Source: Aurantimonas sp. 22II-16-19i
Lineage (GTDB): Bacteria > Pseudomonadota > Alphaproteobacteria > Rhizobiales > Rhizobiaceae
Direction of reading: 5' to 3'
Assembly: GCF_002088275.1 (NCBI RefSeq)
Contig: NZ_AQQS01000051.1
Coordinates: forward strand, 1 to 32,472
DNA: 32,472 bases
Shown here: piece by piece, positions 18,586-27,013 of the stretch
How the letters are laid out: every line of letters begins with the position of its first letter
How positions within the stretch are numbered: the stretch's first letter is position 1
The notes under the pieces: generated by a model
Databases searched by the model: none
What the model was told of the DNA's origin: nothing
Seen by the model: only the letters and a program-made list of their open reading frames with translations
Translations under genes and position numbers: made by a program

Positions 18586-19466
18586 CCGCAGAGAACGTGC
18601 CGGAGCAGATGGACGGCATCGTCGCGGAGCGCGTCACCGTCACCTATCGCAACGGCCACACCGCCCTGCGGGACGCGAGCTTCGCCATCCCGCGCGGGAC
18701 GGTGACGGCGCTGGTCGGCGTCAACGGTGCCGGCAAGTCGACCCTGTTCAAGGCGATCATGGGGTTCATTCCCCTCGGCTCGGGCGAGATCCGGCTGCTC
18801 GGCATGAGCGTGAAGGAGGCGCTGCGTTCCAACCTCGTCGCCTATGTGCCCCAGTCGGAGGAGGTGGACTGGAACTTTCCGGTCCTCGTCGAGGACGTGG
18901 TGATGATGGGCCGCTACGGCCACATGGGCTTCTTGCGCCGGCCCGCGAAGGTCGATCACGAGGCGGTCGACCAGGCGCTCGAACGGGTCGGCATGGGAGC
19001 CTTCCGCCATCGCCAGATCGGCGAACTCTCCGGCGGCCAGCGCAAGCGCGTCTTCCTCGCGAGGGCGCTCGCCCAGGACGGCCGGGTGATCCTCCTCGAC
19101 GAACCCTTCACCGGCGTCGACGTGAAGACCGAGGAACAGATCGTCCAGCTGCTGCGCGAATTGCGGGCGGAGGGCCGGGTGATGCTGGTCTCTACCCACA
19201 ATCTCGGCTCGGTCCCGGAGTTCTGCGACCGGACGATCCTGGTCAAGGGCACGGTGCTCGCCTTCGGCCCGACGGAGACGGTGTTCACCCGCGGCAATCT
19301 CGAACGCGCCTTCGGCGGCGTGCTGCGGCACATCACCCTCGGCGGGACCCTGCTGCACGACGACGACGACCCCCGGGAAGTCAGCATCATCACCGACGAC
19401 GAGCGGCCCTTCGTCCATTACGGCGAGACGATCCAACGCAGCAGTCCGGCGGGGGAGGGCCAGTGA
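18582..19466 (+). CDS. sitB: Manganese/iron ABC transporter, ATP-binding protein
   Basis: A 294-residue ATPase of the metal importer. Walker [10 protein letters not shown] is at residues 46-54, the signature LSGGQRKR near 149, Walker B with DEP near 173, and the switch region [14 protein letters not shown] follows. The segment [21 protein letters not shown] is typical of SitB/YfeB proteins. The start overlaps the sitA stop by four bases (ATGA), implying coupled translation. Confidence 0.94.
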   Translation: MTAENVPEQMDGIVAERVTVTYRNGHTALRDASFAIPRGTVTALVGVNGAGKSTLFKAIMGFIPLGSGEIRLLGMSVKEALRSNLVAYVPQSEEVDWNFPVLVEDVVMMGRYGHMGFLRRPAKVDHEAVDQALERVGMGAFRHRQIGELSGGQRKRVFLARALAQDGRVILLDEPFTGVDVKTEEQIVQLLRELRAEGRVMLVSTHNLGSVPEFCDRTILVKGTVLAFGPTETVFTRGNLERAFGGVLRHITLGGTLLHDDDDPREVSIITDDERPFVHYGETIQRSSPAGEGQ

Positions 19467-20374
19467 TGGGCGCGATGCTGGAGCCCTTCGCCTATTCCTA
19501 CATGACCAACGCCATGTGGGTCTCGGCGCTCACCGGCGCGGTCTGCGCCTTCCTGTCGGCCTATCTGATGCTGAAGGGCTGGTCGCTGATCGGCGATGCC
19601 CTGTCCCACTCCGTCGTGCCCGGCGTCGCGGGGGCCTACATGCTGGGCCTGCCCTTCGCCCTCGGCGCCTTCATCTCCGGCGGCCTGGCAGCGGGGGCGA
19701 TGCTGTTTTTGTCCGAGCGATCCGGTCTGAAGGTCGACGTCGTCATCGGCATCATCTTCACCTCCTTCTTCGGCCTCGGGCTGTTTCTCGTCTCGATCAA
19801 CCCGATGACGGTCAGCGTCCAGACCATCGTCATGGGCAACATCCTGACGATCACGCCGGAAGACACGATCCAACTCGCGATCATCGGCTTCGTCTCGCTG
19901 GCGGTTCTGCTCGCGAAGTGGAAGGACCTGATGGTCACCTTCTTCGACGAGACCCACGCCCGCTCCATCGGTCTGAGGCCGGACATCCTGAAGGCGGTGT
20001 TCTTCTGCATCCTGTCCGCCGCCATCGTCGCGGCCATGCAGACCGTCGGCGCCTTCCTCGTCATCGCCATGGTGGTGACGCCCGGCGCCACGGCCTATCT
20101 CCTCTGCGACCGCTTCCCCCGGCTGATCGCGCTGTCCGTCGCGATCGGCGCGGCCACCAGCTTCATCGGCGCTTACGCCAGCTATTTTCTGGATGGCGCC
20201 ACCGGCGGGGTGATCGTCACGCTGCAGACCGCGATCTTCCTTCTTACCTTCGTCCTCGCGCCCAAGCACGGGCTGCTGGCCGCGAAGCGCAAGGCACGGG
20301 CGGCGCTCACAAGCCCGGTGCCCGACATGGAGGACGACAGCTTTTCGCCCGTCAGGGCGAAGGCGGAGGGCTGA
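19466..20374 (+). CDS. sitC: Manganese/iron ABC transporter, permease
   Basis: A 302-residue ABC-3 family inner-membrane permease with about eight membrane helices. Family marks are LMLKGWSLIGDALSHSVVPG near the N-terminus and GAFLVIAMVVTPGATAYLL in the middle. ATG at 19466 overlaps the sitB stop by one base (TGATG) and follows GGGGGAGGGC; a GTG at 19463 is an alternative adding one residue. It pairs with SitD to form the channel. Confidence 0.93.
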   Translation: MGAMLEPFAYSYMTNAMWVSALTGAVCAFLSAYLMLKGWSLIGDALSHSVVPGVAGAYMLGLPFALGAFISGGLAAGAMLFLSERSGLKVDVVIGIIFTSFFGLGLFLVSINPMTVSVQTIVMGNILTITPEDTIQLAIIGFVSLAVLLAKWKDLMVTFFDETHARSIGLRPDILKAVFFCILSAAIVAAMQTVGAFLVIAMVVTPGATAYLLCDRFPRLIALSVAIGAATSFIGAYASYFLDGATGGVIVTLQTAIFLLTFVLAPKHGLLAAKRKARAALTSPVPDMEDDSFSPVRAKAEG

Positions 20375-20378
20375 GCCC

Positions 20379-21239
20379 ATGGAGACGCTGCTTCTGCCCT
20401 TCCAGTTTCCCTTCATGCAGAACGCCTTCCTGATCTGCATGATCGTCGCCGTGCCGACGGCGCTCTTGTCCTGCTTCCTCGTTCTCAAGGGCTGGGCGCT
20501 GATGGGCGACGCCGTCAGCCACGCCATCCTGCCCGGCGTCGTCCTGTCCTGGATCCTCGGCATCCCGCTGATCGTCGGGGCCTTCGTTGCGGGAATGGGC
20601 TGCGCCCTCCTCACCGGCTATCTCTCCGACAACAGCCGGGTGAAGCAGGACACGGTGATGGGCGTCGTCTTCTCCGGCATGTTCGGCATCGGCATCATCC
20701 TCTACACGTCCTTCCCCACCAACGAGCATCTCGACCACGTCCTCTTCGGCAACATGCTGGCGATCGGGCTCGACGACCTCCTCACCGCCGGCGCCATCGC
20801 GCTGGCCGTCACGCTGGCGCTGCTCCTGAAATGGAAGGATCTCCTCCTCCACGCCTTCGATCCGGCGCAGGCGAGGGCCTCCGGCCTCAGGACCGGCGTC
20901 CTCCACTACGGCCTCCTCGCCGCGCTCTCTTTGACCGTCGTCGCGACGCTCACCTCCGTCGGCCTGATCCTCGCCGTGGCGCTGCTCGTCACCCCCGGCG
21001 CGATCGCCTTTCTGATCGTGCGCAGCTTCGGCTGGATGCTGATCGTCTCCGTCGTCGCCTGTCTCCTGTCGATGCTCCTCGGCACTTATCTCGCCTTCTT
21101 CCTCGACAGCGCCCCGGCGCCGACCATCGTCCTCGTCCTGACGGCGCTCTTCTGCCTCGCTCTCGCCCGCCGCATGGCCCGCACGCGGCGCGCCTCCCGC
21201 GAGGCGGCGCCCGAGCCGGCCCTCGTCGGCGGAAAATGA
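20379..21239 (+). CDS. sitD: Manganese/iron ABC transporter, second permease
   Basis: A 286-residue ABC-3 family permease, sister of SitC (compare FLVLKGWALMGDAVSHAILP here with the corresponding segment there). About eight membrane helices are visible and VGLILAVALLVTPGAIAFL is the conserved core. It starts four bases after the sitC stop. The two-permease arrangement is characteristic of sit/yfe operons. Confidence 0.93.
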   Translation: METLLLPFQFPFMQNAFLICMIVAVPTALLSCFLVLKGWALMGDAVSHAILPGVVLSWILGIPLIVGAFVAGMGCALLTGYLSDNSRVKQDTVMGVVFSGMFGIGIILYTSFPTNEHLDHVLFGNMLAIGLDDLLTAGAIALAVTLALLLKWKDLLLHAFDPAQARASGLRTGVLHYGLLAALSLTVVATLTSVGLILAVALLVTPGAIAFLIVRSFGWMLIVSVVACLLSMLLGTYLAFFLDSAPAPTIVLVLTALFCLALARRMARTRRASREAAPEPALVGGK

Positions 21240-21262
21240 GCGCCACGTCGCGCAGATACCGC

Positions 21263-21292
21263 TTGCCAATCGAATAAGTCTTCGCTTATGTA
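21263..21292 (+). promoter_or_regulatory. Promoter with embedded operator for leaderless arsR-type gene
   Basis: TTGCCA (21263-21268) and TATGTA (21287-21292) are separated by 18 bases. The -10 ends only six bases before the ATG at 21299, so transcription should begin at or next to the start codon, and no ribosome site is present: a leaderless message. An inverted repeat, ATAAG (21274-21278) and CTTAT (21285-21289), lies in the spacer and overlaps the -10, the place where an ArsR-type repressor would block polymerase. Confidence 0.5.
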
Positions 21293-21298
21293 TTGCTC

Positions 21299-21613
21299 AT
21301 GAGCGACGACGACATCTTCAGGGCCCTGGGCGATCCCACCCGCCGCGCGATCTTCGAGAAGCTCGCCACCGGCGCGCTGAACGCGAGTGCCCTGCGCGAG
21401 GGCATGGCGATCTCCCAGCCGGCGATGTCCCAGCATCTCGCGGTGCTGCGCAATGCCAGTCTGGTGCGCGAACGGCGGCAGGGGCGCTACGTGAACTACG
21501 AGGTCGACCCCGATGGTCTCGCCCGCATCGCCGGCTGGCTGTCCCGCTACCGCACCTACTGGCCGGCCCGCATCGACGCCCTCAGGGACCTGTTGAAGGA
21601 CATGGACCAATGA
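21299..21613 (+). CDS. ArsR-family transcriptional regulator
   Basis: A 104-residue winged-helix regulator. FRALGDPTRRAIFEKLATG and the recognition region MAISQPAMSQHLAVLRNASL followed by the wing VRERRQGRYVNYEVD are classic ArsR/SmtB features. The metal-binding ELCVCDL motif of true metal sensors is absent. It belongs to the subgroup that sits next to SRPBCC (AHSA1/START-like) genes and probably represses its own operon. The start at 21299 has no ribosome site, in line with a leaderless message; a TTG at 21293 is in frame but within the -10. Confidence 0.88.
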   Translation: MSDDDIFRALGDPTRRAIFEKLATGALNASALREGMAISQPAMSQHLAVLRNASLVRERRQGRYVNYEVDPDGLARIAGWLSRYRTYWPARIDALRDLLKDMDQ

Positions 21614-21957
21614 CCCCGGAAGACGATCTGGACGAGGCCGCCGAGCTCGTCTTCGAGGTCGATCTCGATGCGCCGCCGGAAAAGGTCTGGCGGGCGCTGA
21701 GCATCGACGCGTTCCGGGAAAGATGGCTGCCGGGCGAGGATCTCGCCGATCCCGAACCCGTCGCCAGCGTGCCGGGTGAGGAGCTGCGCTTCCGGATGCG
21801 CGAGGACGCGGCCGGCGACAGCCTGGTGACGTTCCAGATCCGGGCGATCGGCGAAGGCGGCACGCGGCTGCGGATCGTCCACAGCCTGGCGCCCGTGCAA
21901 AGCCTCGCGCCTCACGCCGCCAACGCCAACCGGCCGCCCCTCATGCGCGCGGCCTGA
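21610..21957 (+). CDS. Small SRPBCC (START-like) domain protein
   Basis: A 115-residue SRPBCC-fold protein, recognised by [19 protein letters not shown], then FRERWLPGE and [20 protein letters not shown]. Members bind hydrophobic ligands in a deep pocket. It is shorter than the usual 140-160 residues: the long C-terminal helix that closes the pocket seems to be missing and is replaced by [14 protein letters not shown]. It overlaps the ArsR-type gene by four bases, so the two are coupled; the ligand might be the regulator's signal or substrate, which is speculation. Confidence 0.75.
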   Translation: MTPEDDLDEAAELVFEVDLDAPPEKVWRALSIDAFRERWLPGEDLADPEPVASVPGEELRFRMREDAAGDSLVTFQIRAIGEGGTRLRIVHSLAPVQSLAPHAANANRPPLMRAA

Positions 21958-22000
21958 CGGCGCGACACCCTCGACAATCTCAAGAGAACGGAGGTCGCCG

Positions 22001-22606
22001 ATGCGCGACACGATGCAACTCGTCCCCATGGTGGTCGAGCAGTCCAGCCGGGGCGAGCGCTCCTTCGACATCTTCTCGCGGCTTTTGCGCGAGCGGATCA
22101 TCTTCCTGAACGGCGAGGTGAACGACACCTTGTCCGGTCTCGTCTGCGCCCAGCTGCTGTTTCTGGAAGCGGAGAACCCCAAGCGGCCGATCCATCTCTA
22201 CATCAACTCGCCGGGCGGCGTGGTGACCGCCGGTCTCGCGATGTACGACACCATGCGCTACATCTCCTCCCCGGTGCATACGCTCTGCATGGGCACCGCC
22301 CGCTCCATGGGCTCCTTCCTGCTGATGGCCGGCGAGCCGGGCGAGCGCGCCGCCCTGCCGAATGCCAGCCTCCACGTCCACCAGCCGCTCGGCGGCTTCC
22401 AGGGCCAGGCCTCGGACATCGCGATCCAGGCCGAGGAGATGCTGAAGGTGAAGCGCCGGATGACCCGGCTCTATGCCGAGCATTGCGGGCGCACGATCGA
22501 GGAGGTGGAAAAGACCCTCGACCGCGACCGCTTCATGAGCGCCGAGGAGGCGCTGGAATGGGGCCTGATCGACAGGATCATGACGCAGCGTGAGTTGCCG
22601 CGCTGA
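22001..22606 (+). CDS. clpP: ATP-dependent Clp protease proteolytic subunit (orphan paralogue)
   Basis: A 201-residue ClpP serine protease. The triad is S102 ([14 protein letters not shown]), H127 (HVHQPLGG) and D176 ([13 protein letters not shown]), at the spacing of E. coli ClpP. The Ser loop reads ARSMGS in place of the commoner AASMGA, a feature of the second ClpP type in rhizobia. GGAGG lies six bases before the ATG. No clpX or lon follows, so this is probably an additional ClpP and not the housekeeping clpP-clpX unit. Confidence 0.9.
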   Translation: MRDTMQLVPMVVEQSSRGERSFDIFSRLLRERIIFLNGEVNDTLSGLVCAQLLFLEAENPKRPIHLYINSPGGVVTAGLAMYDTMRYISSPVHTLCMGTARSMGSFLLMAGEPGERAALPNASLHVHQPLGGFQGQASDIAIQAEEMLKVKRRMTRLYAEHCGRTIEEVEKTLDRDRFMSAEEALEWGLIDRIMTQRELPR

Positions 22607-22643
22607 GGTCCTGCCGTCTCGGCACGACCGCCTGTCGTTGCAG

Positions 22644-23081
22644 CTATGGCTGGCGCTCGGCCTGCGTTCTGTCGATCTTTGCCAACCCACCCGCTGTTGC
22701 GAGTGTCTTCAAGGCCATGACAATCTCGCTGCAGAAACGGGGGCTGAAGACGCCATAGGTCTTCGAACCCGGCGCATAGTGCCAGGAGTGTGGCAGGACG
22801 TCGTAATTGTACTCGCTGACGACGACGAAGGCCGGCCGCTTCGGGTTCAACCCGCTGCGACGCTTTTCGCTCTCCGGAACTCTGAGCGCCTGCTGGCCGG
22901 CCCAGATCTGATCGGTGATGCCGAGGAGCATCAGATGCGTGGTGGTCGAGCCATCAACGGCAACGACGTCGCGGCGGATGGCGAGGCAGGTGGTTCGATC
23001 CTTGGAATCGGTCACGCCGCGAGCTTCGTCTGCCTTCCAGAGAAAGGGATAGGCGAAGACTGCTCCCGACGGCCGCGACAT
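22644..23081 (-). CDS. Probable PemK/MazF-like toxin
   Basis: A 145-residue protein of a family common in Rhizobiales, resembling PemK/MazF-type endoribonuclease toxins: an N-terminal GAVFAYPFLWKADEA segment, then KDRTTCLAI and THLMLLGITD as core strands, and KRPAFVVVSEYNYDV as a later strand. The toxin assignment comes from weak resemblance plus the Phd/YefM-like antitoxin just upstream; the catalytic residues are not certain. The ATG at 23081 directly follows a TGA and has no visible ribosome site, suggesting translation by re-initiation from the preceding frame. Base composition is a little less GC-rich than neighbours, hinting at transfer. Confidence 0.6.
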   Translation of the reverse strand: MSRPSGAVFAYPFLWKADEARGVTDSKDRTTCLAIRRDVVAVDGSTTTHLMLLGITDQIWAGQQALRVPESEKRRSGLNPKRPAFVVVSEYNYDVLPHSWHYAPGSKTYGVFSPRFCSEIVMALKTLATAGGLAKIDRTQAERQP

Positions 23082-23219
23082 TCAATGAGCTCGAGGAGCG
23101 TCAGCGTGCGCGGATCCTTTGGTCGGGCCAGCCGAGACCTCTGCAGCGGAGCCAGCGGCTCCGGCGAAATCTGGAGACGGCAGGGCGATATCCGGTCGCC
23201 TCTCCGTCTCAGGCGTCAT
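23082..23219 (-). CDS. Possible 45-residue ORF between antitoxin and toxin genes
   Basis: An open frame beginning with an ATG inside the last codons of the antitoxin gene (11-base overlap) and ending with TGA directly before the toxin ATG. The product (beginning MTPETERRPDIALPSPDFAG) is rich in Ala, Pro and Ser and matches no family I know. It fills what would otherwise be a 127-base gap and would couple translation of all three cistrons. Third-position composition is not strongly coding-like, so it may be chance. Confidence 0.35.
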   Translation of the reverse strand: MTPETERRPDIALPSPDFAGAAGSAAEVSAGPTKGSAHADAPRAH

Positions 23220-23532
23220 CGTCTTCGGCGGCGAGGACATCGATGCGACGCGCCGGGTCGTAGGGAAGTTCGCCTCGCACGAGGTTCATCTCGGCGGCCG
23301 ACCGAACAGGAACATCCTGAAAGAACAGCTCCTGAAGCGCCTCCGGCATGTTGGACGTGTATTGCGCCCGACGCGGATCTCCGCTGCTGCGGGAAAGTCT
23401 TGCATACTCATCCATCCGCATCAGGACGTATGTCTCCTTGCCGTGATGGGTGAGCGCGACCGCTTCGCGATCGGCCGCATCCGTAACCGCCGTGATTTGA
23501 TGTGCGAGCGATGTCATTGTGAAAGTGCGCAT
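23209..23532 (-). CDS. Phd/YefM-family antitoxin
   Basis: A 107-residue antitoxin of the Phd/YefM type. The N-terminal DNA-binding part shows HQITAVTDAADREAVALTHH followed by GKETYVLMRMDEYARLSR, the strand-turn-helix of the family; the C-terminal tail with MPEALQELFFQDVPV would wrap the toxin. It should repress its own promoter and neutralise the protein encoded downstream. The ATG at 23532 has only a weak ribosome site; an in-frame ATG at 23517 is an alternative. Its usual partners are RelE/Doc-type toxins, but pairing with PemK-like proteins also occurs. Confidence 0.75.
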   Translation of the reverse strand: MRTFTMTSLAHQITAVTDAADREAVALTHHGKETYVLMRMDEYARLSRSSGDPRRAQYTSNMPEALQELFFQDVPVRSAAEMNLVRGELPYDPARRIDVLAAEDDDA

Positions 23533-23681
23533 GGCGAGATGCTTTCACCGAACGAGTTTGGCTTGATGATCGCCAACGTGGTCATTGCGCCGAGTTTACA
23601 CCAGAACTTCGTGCGGCGACAGAGCCCTGGTTGGCGCTGGCATTTGCATGCATGGGACGGATTCGAGCCGCTCCTGCCGGC

Positions 23682-25112
23682 TCAAATCGCGCTGCCTTCC
23701 CCCACCAGCCCGTACCTCTCCCGCCGCACATACCGCCAGTTCATCATTGCCGCCGCTGCCGCCAGCCCCGAGGCGAGGCCCCACCAGATGCCGGGGCCGC
23801 CGAGGCCGAGGGGGAAGGCGAGGACGTAGGCGATCGGCATGCCGACCAGCCAGTAGCTGACCAGCGCCATCAGCATCGGCACGCGGGTGTCCTTCATGCC
23901 GCGCAGGACGCCGGCGCCGACCGCCTGAAGCGAGTCCGCGATCTGGAAGACCGCGGCGACGAAGAGCAACGGCACGGCGGTGGCGAGCACTTCCGCCGAA
24001 GCGGCGTTGCCCGGGTCGAGATAGAAGCCCACCAGCCCCTCCGGCCACAGCCAGAACAGGACGGCGGCGCAGAGCGCGATCGCCCCGCCGATGAGGATGG
24101 CCGTGTCGCCGGCCCGGGCGAGCGCGATCCTGTCCTGCCGGCCATGGGCGATGCCGACGCGCACGGACGCGGCATTGGCGAGCCCCAGCGGGATCATGAA
24201 GGAGATCGAGGCGATCTGCAGCGCGATGCCGTGGGCGGCCAGCGGCACCGTGCCGAGCCAGCCCATCATGATCGAGGAGGTGGCGAACAGCCCGACCTCC
24301 GCGATGATCGTCGCCGAGATCGGCAGGCCGAGCCGCACCACCTCGAAGAAGGCCGGCCAGTCCGGCCGCCAGGCCCGCGCATAGAGCTCGTAGCGCTTGA
24401 GCCCCGGCGCGAAGACGGTGTAGCCGACGAGAAGCCCGGCCATCAGCATGTTCGACAGGAGCGTCGCCATCGCCGCGCCGACGATGCCCATGGCCGGCGC
24501 GCCGAGATTTCCGAAGATGAAGATCCAGTTGAAGCCGGCATTGGCCAGCGCGCCGGCGACGATCACCGACAGCATCAGATAGGCGCGGTTGACCACCGTC
24601 AGATAGGCCCGGAGGCTGAGGATGATCAGCGCCGGGAACATCGACCACTGGCCGAGGGTCATGTAGGCGCCGGCGAGCCGCGCGGTTTCGGGCTCCTGGT
24701 CGAGGAGGAGGAGGATCGGCTCGAGGAAGCTCAACGGGATCATCACCAGGGCGCCGTAGAGAACCAGCACCCAGACGCTCATGCGGATCGAGCGGCGCAC
24801 GCCGCGCGTGTCGCCCCGGCCCTCGGCGCCGGCGGCGAGCGGGATTGCGGCATGGGCAAAGCCCGCCCCGAAGATGAAGACCAGGAAGAAGGCCTGGGTC
24901 GCCAGCACCGCTGCGGCGAGTTCCGTGGCGCCGAGCCAGCCGACCATCACCGTGTCGGTGACGTTCATCGTCACCTGGGCGAGCTGCACCCCGATCAGCG
25001 GCAGGGCGAGCGACACCGTCGCGCCGGCATGGCCGAGCCAGCTCTGGCCGGATCCCACCGGCGACGCTGCGTCGGCGGTCTTCTCTGGCGCGATCTGATT
25101 GTCCTGCAGCAT
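23682..25112 (-). CDS. MATE-family multidrug efflux transporter
   Basis: A 476-residue inner-membrane antiporter with about twelve membrane helices in two similar halves, the MatE fold: LPLIGVQLAQVTMNVTDTVM in the first helix and GLPISATIIAEVGLFATSSI in the corresponding helix of the second half. It exports cationic drugs or metabolites in exchange for H+ or Na+. ATG at 25112 (MLQDNQIAPEK) is chosen because GGGGA lies upstream and the membrane domain starts about 30 residues later; the frame extends upstream to 25256 with arginine-rich sequence that looks non-coding. It diverges from betC. Confidence 0.93.
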   Translation of the reverse strand: MLQDNQIAPEKTADAASPVGSGQSWLGHAGATVSLALPLIGVQLAQVTMNVTDTVMVGWLGATELAAAVLATQAFFLVFIFGAGFAHAAIPLAAGAEGRGDTRGVRRSIRMSVWVLVLYGALVMIPLSFLEPILLLLDQEPETARLAGAYMTLGQWSMFPALIILSLRAYLTVVNRAYLMLSVIVAGALANAGFNWIFIFGNLGAPAMGIVGAAMATLLSNMLMAGLLVGYTVFAPGLKRYELYARAWRPDWPAFFEVVRLGLPISATIIAEVGLFATSSIMMGWLGTVPLAAHGIALQIASISFMIPLGLANAASVRVGIAHGRQDRIALARAGDTAILIGGAIALCAAVLFWLWPEGLVGFYLDPGNAASAEVLATAVPLLFVAAVFQIADSLQAVGAGVLRGMKDTRVPMLMALVSYWLVGMPIAYVLAFPLGLGGPGIWWGLASGLAAAAAMMNWRYVRRERYGLVGEGSAI

Positions 25113-25433
25113 GGTCCCCGCATCCTTCCGAGGGCGCTGTAGCCGCTGACGCCTCTGAGATCCAATCAGAATCGGCGATGAGGCCGATCTCTCCCGGCGA
25201 TGCGGCCTCTTCCTGCAGGCAGTGACCGAGCCGGCCCGGGCGTTTCGGCGATGCACCGCCGGGGCGGCATCGTCGGCGCGCGCCCCGGCGGCGGGGTCGA
25301 CGCCTGCCCGAACGGACGGGATCCCGCGGCGGCGGCGAAATGCCTCCCCATTGCGGCCCGCGCCCCTGGCGCGTTATGCCGCAAGGGCCGTCACGAGATG
25401 CCTCTCCAACGCCTTGCCGGAAAGATCGCCCTC
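25113..25433. other. Divergent region between MATE gene and betC
   Basis: A 321-base gap holding the promoters of two divergent genes. A weak inverted repeat TCTGA (25154-25158) and TCAGA (25166-25170) is present. The betC frame is open through most of it, from 25200, but the sequence is arginine- and alanine-rich with no family resemblance, so it is treated as non-coding. I recognise no BetI operator. Confidence 0.4.
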
Positions 25434-26948
25434 ATGAACCGCCCGAACTTCCTCATCATCATGGTCGATCAGGCCAATGGCACGCTGTTTCCCGACGGGC
25501 CGGCCGATTTCCTCCACATGCCGCATCTGAAGGCGCTCGCGGCACGCTCGACGAGGTTCGCGAACAGCTACACGGCGAGCCCGCTCTGCGCGCCGGCGCG
25601 GGCCTCCTTCATGTCCGGCCAGCTGCCCTCCCGTACCCGTGTGTATGACAACGCGGCGGAGTTCCAGTCGGCGATCCCGACCTATGCCCATCACCTGCGG
25701 CGCGCCGGCTATCACACCTGCCTGTCCGGCAAGATGCACTTCGTCGGCCCGGACCAGCTGCACGGCTTCGAGGAGCGGCTGACGACGGACGTCTACCCGG
25801 CCGATTTCGGCTGGACGCCGGATTACCGCAAGCCCGGCGAGCGCATCGACTGGTGGTACCACAATCTCGGATCGGTCACCGGCGCCGGCGTCGCCGAGAT
25901 CACCAACCAGATGGAATATGACGACGAGGTCGCCTTCTTCGCCGAGCAGAAGCTCTACGACCTGTCGCGCGGCCATGACGATCGGCCATGGGCGCTGACC
26001 GTCTCCTTCACCCATCCGCACGACCCTTACGTCGCACGGAAGAAGTTCTGGGATCTCTACGAAGGTTGCGACCATCTCGATCCCGAGGTCGCGCCGATCC
26101 CCCTCGCCGAACAGGACGCCCATTCGCAGCGCCTCTACGCCGCCAACGACGCGTCGAAATCCGAGATCACCGCCGAAAACGTCCGCCGGGCGCGGCGCGG
26201 CTATTTCGCCAATCTCTCCTACATCGACGAGAAGATCGGCTCGCTCCTCGACGTCCTCGCCCGCACGCGCATGGACGACAACACCATCGTCGTCTTCGTC
26301 TCAGACCATGGCGACATGCTCGGCGAGCGCGGCATGTGGTTCAAGATGAGCTTCTACGAGGGCTCGGCCCGGGTGCCGCTGATGATCGCCGCGCCCGGCC
26401 TCGACGCCAAGCGCGTCGAGGAGCCGGTCTCGACCATCGACCTGACGCCGACCCTCTGCGACCTCGCCGGCATCGACATGGGCGGGATCATGCCCTGGAC
26501 CGACGGGCATTCGCTGGTGCCGACGGTGACCGGCGACAAGCGCCCCGAACCGGTCTTCATGGAATATGCCGCCGAGGGGTCGCAGGCGCCGATAGTGTCG
26601 ATCCGCGAGGGGCGGTGGAAGTTCAACCACTGCGAGATCGACCCGCCGCAGCTCTTCGACCTCGCCGCCGACCCGCACGAACTGACGAACCTCGCCGGCG
26701 ATCCGGCCCATGTCGAAACGCTGCGGGCCTTCGAGGACAAGATGCGGGCGAAATGGGACATGGCGCGCTTCGACGCCGAGGTGCGCGAAAGCCAGGCGCG
26801 GCGCTGGGTCGTCTACGAGGCGCTGAGGAACGGCAGCTACTATCCCTGGGACTACCAGCCCCTCAAGAAAGCCTCGGAGCGCTACATGCGCAACCACATG
26901 GACCTCAACGTCGTCGAGGAGAACGCGAGGTTTCCGCGGGGGGAGTGA
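25434..26948 (+). CDS. betC: Choline-sulfatase
   Basis: A 504-residue type I sulfatase that splits choline-O-sulfate into choline and sulfate, feeding glycine betaine synthesis or carbon, nitrogen and sulfur supply. The formylglycine cysteine is C52 in the motif CAPAR, and metal ligands appear in the N-terminal MVDQANG and the later FVSDHGDMLGERG. SGKMHFVGPDQLHGFEERLT and the C-terminal part ending in NARFPRGE are characteristic of BetC and separate it from other sulfatases. ATG at 25434 fits family starts; an in-frame ATG at 25398 is a weaker alternative. It is not joined to betB or betA here. Confidence 0.93.
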   Translation: MNRPNFLIIMVDQANGTLFPDGPADFLHMPHLKALAARSTRFANSYTASPLCAPARASFMSGQLPSRTRVYDNAAEFQSAIPTYAHHLRRAGYHTCLSGKMHFVGPDQLHGFEERLTTDVYPADFGWTPDYRKPGERIDWWYHNLGSVTGAGVAEITNQMEYDDEVAFFAEQKLYDLSRGHDDRPWALTVSFTHPHDPYVARKKFWDLYEGCDHLDPEVAPIPLAEQDAHSQRLYAANDASKSEITAENVRRARRGYFANLSYIDEKIGSLLDVLARTRMDDNTIVVFVSDHGDMLGERGMWFKMSFYEGSARVPLMIAAPGLDAKRVEEPVSTIDLTPTLCDLAGIDMGGIMPWTDGHSLVPTVTGDKRPEPVFMEYAAEGSQAPIVSIREGRWKFNHCEIDPPQLFDLAADPHELTNLAGDPAHVETLRAFEDKMRAKWDMARFDAEVRESQARRWVVYEALRNGSYYPWDYQPLKKASERYMRNHMDLNVVEENARFPRGE

Positions 26949-27013
26949 GGGCGGCGAAATCCGCTGCCTGAGAGAATTGTGAAAGACCTGCGAAGGAAAC
27001 GGCGTGGCGCCGA

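Noticed and set aside
23101-23209. Remnant coding frame reading LARPKDPRTLTLLELIE in the toxin-antitoxin gap
   Set aside because: No start codon and no recognised family; noted only as a competing reading of the middle ORF region.
22590-23453. Plus-strand frame opposite the toxin-antitoxin cassette
   Set aside because: Both minus-strand genes match known families, while this frame matches nothing.
25200-25433. N-terminal extension of betC
   Set aside because: The extra residues are unlike any choline-sulfatase; the family match starts at MNRPNFLIIMVDQ.
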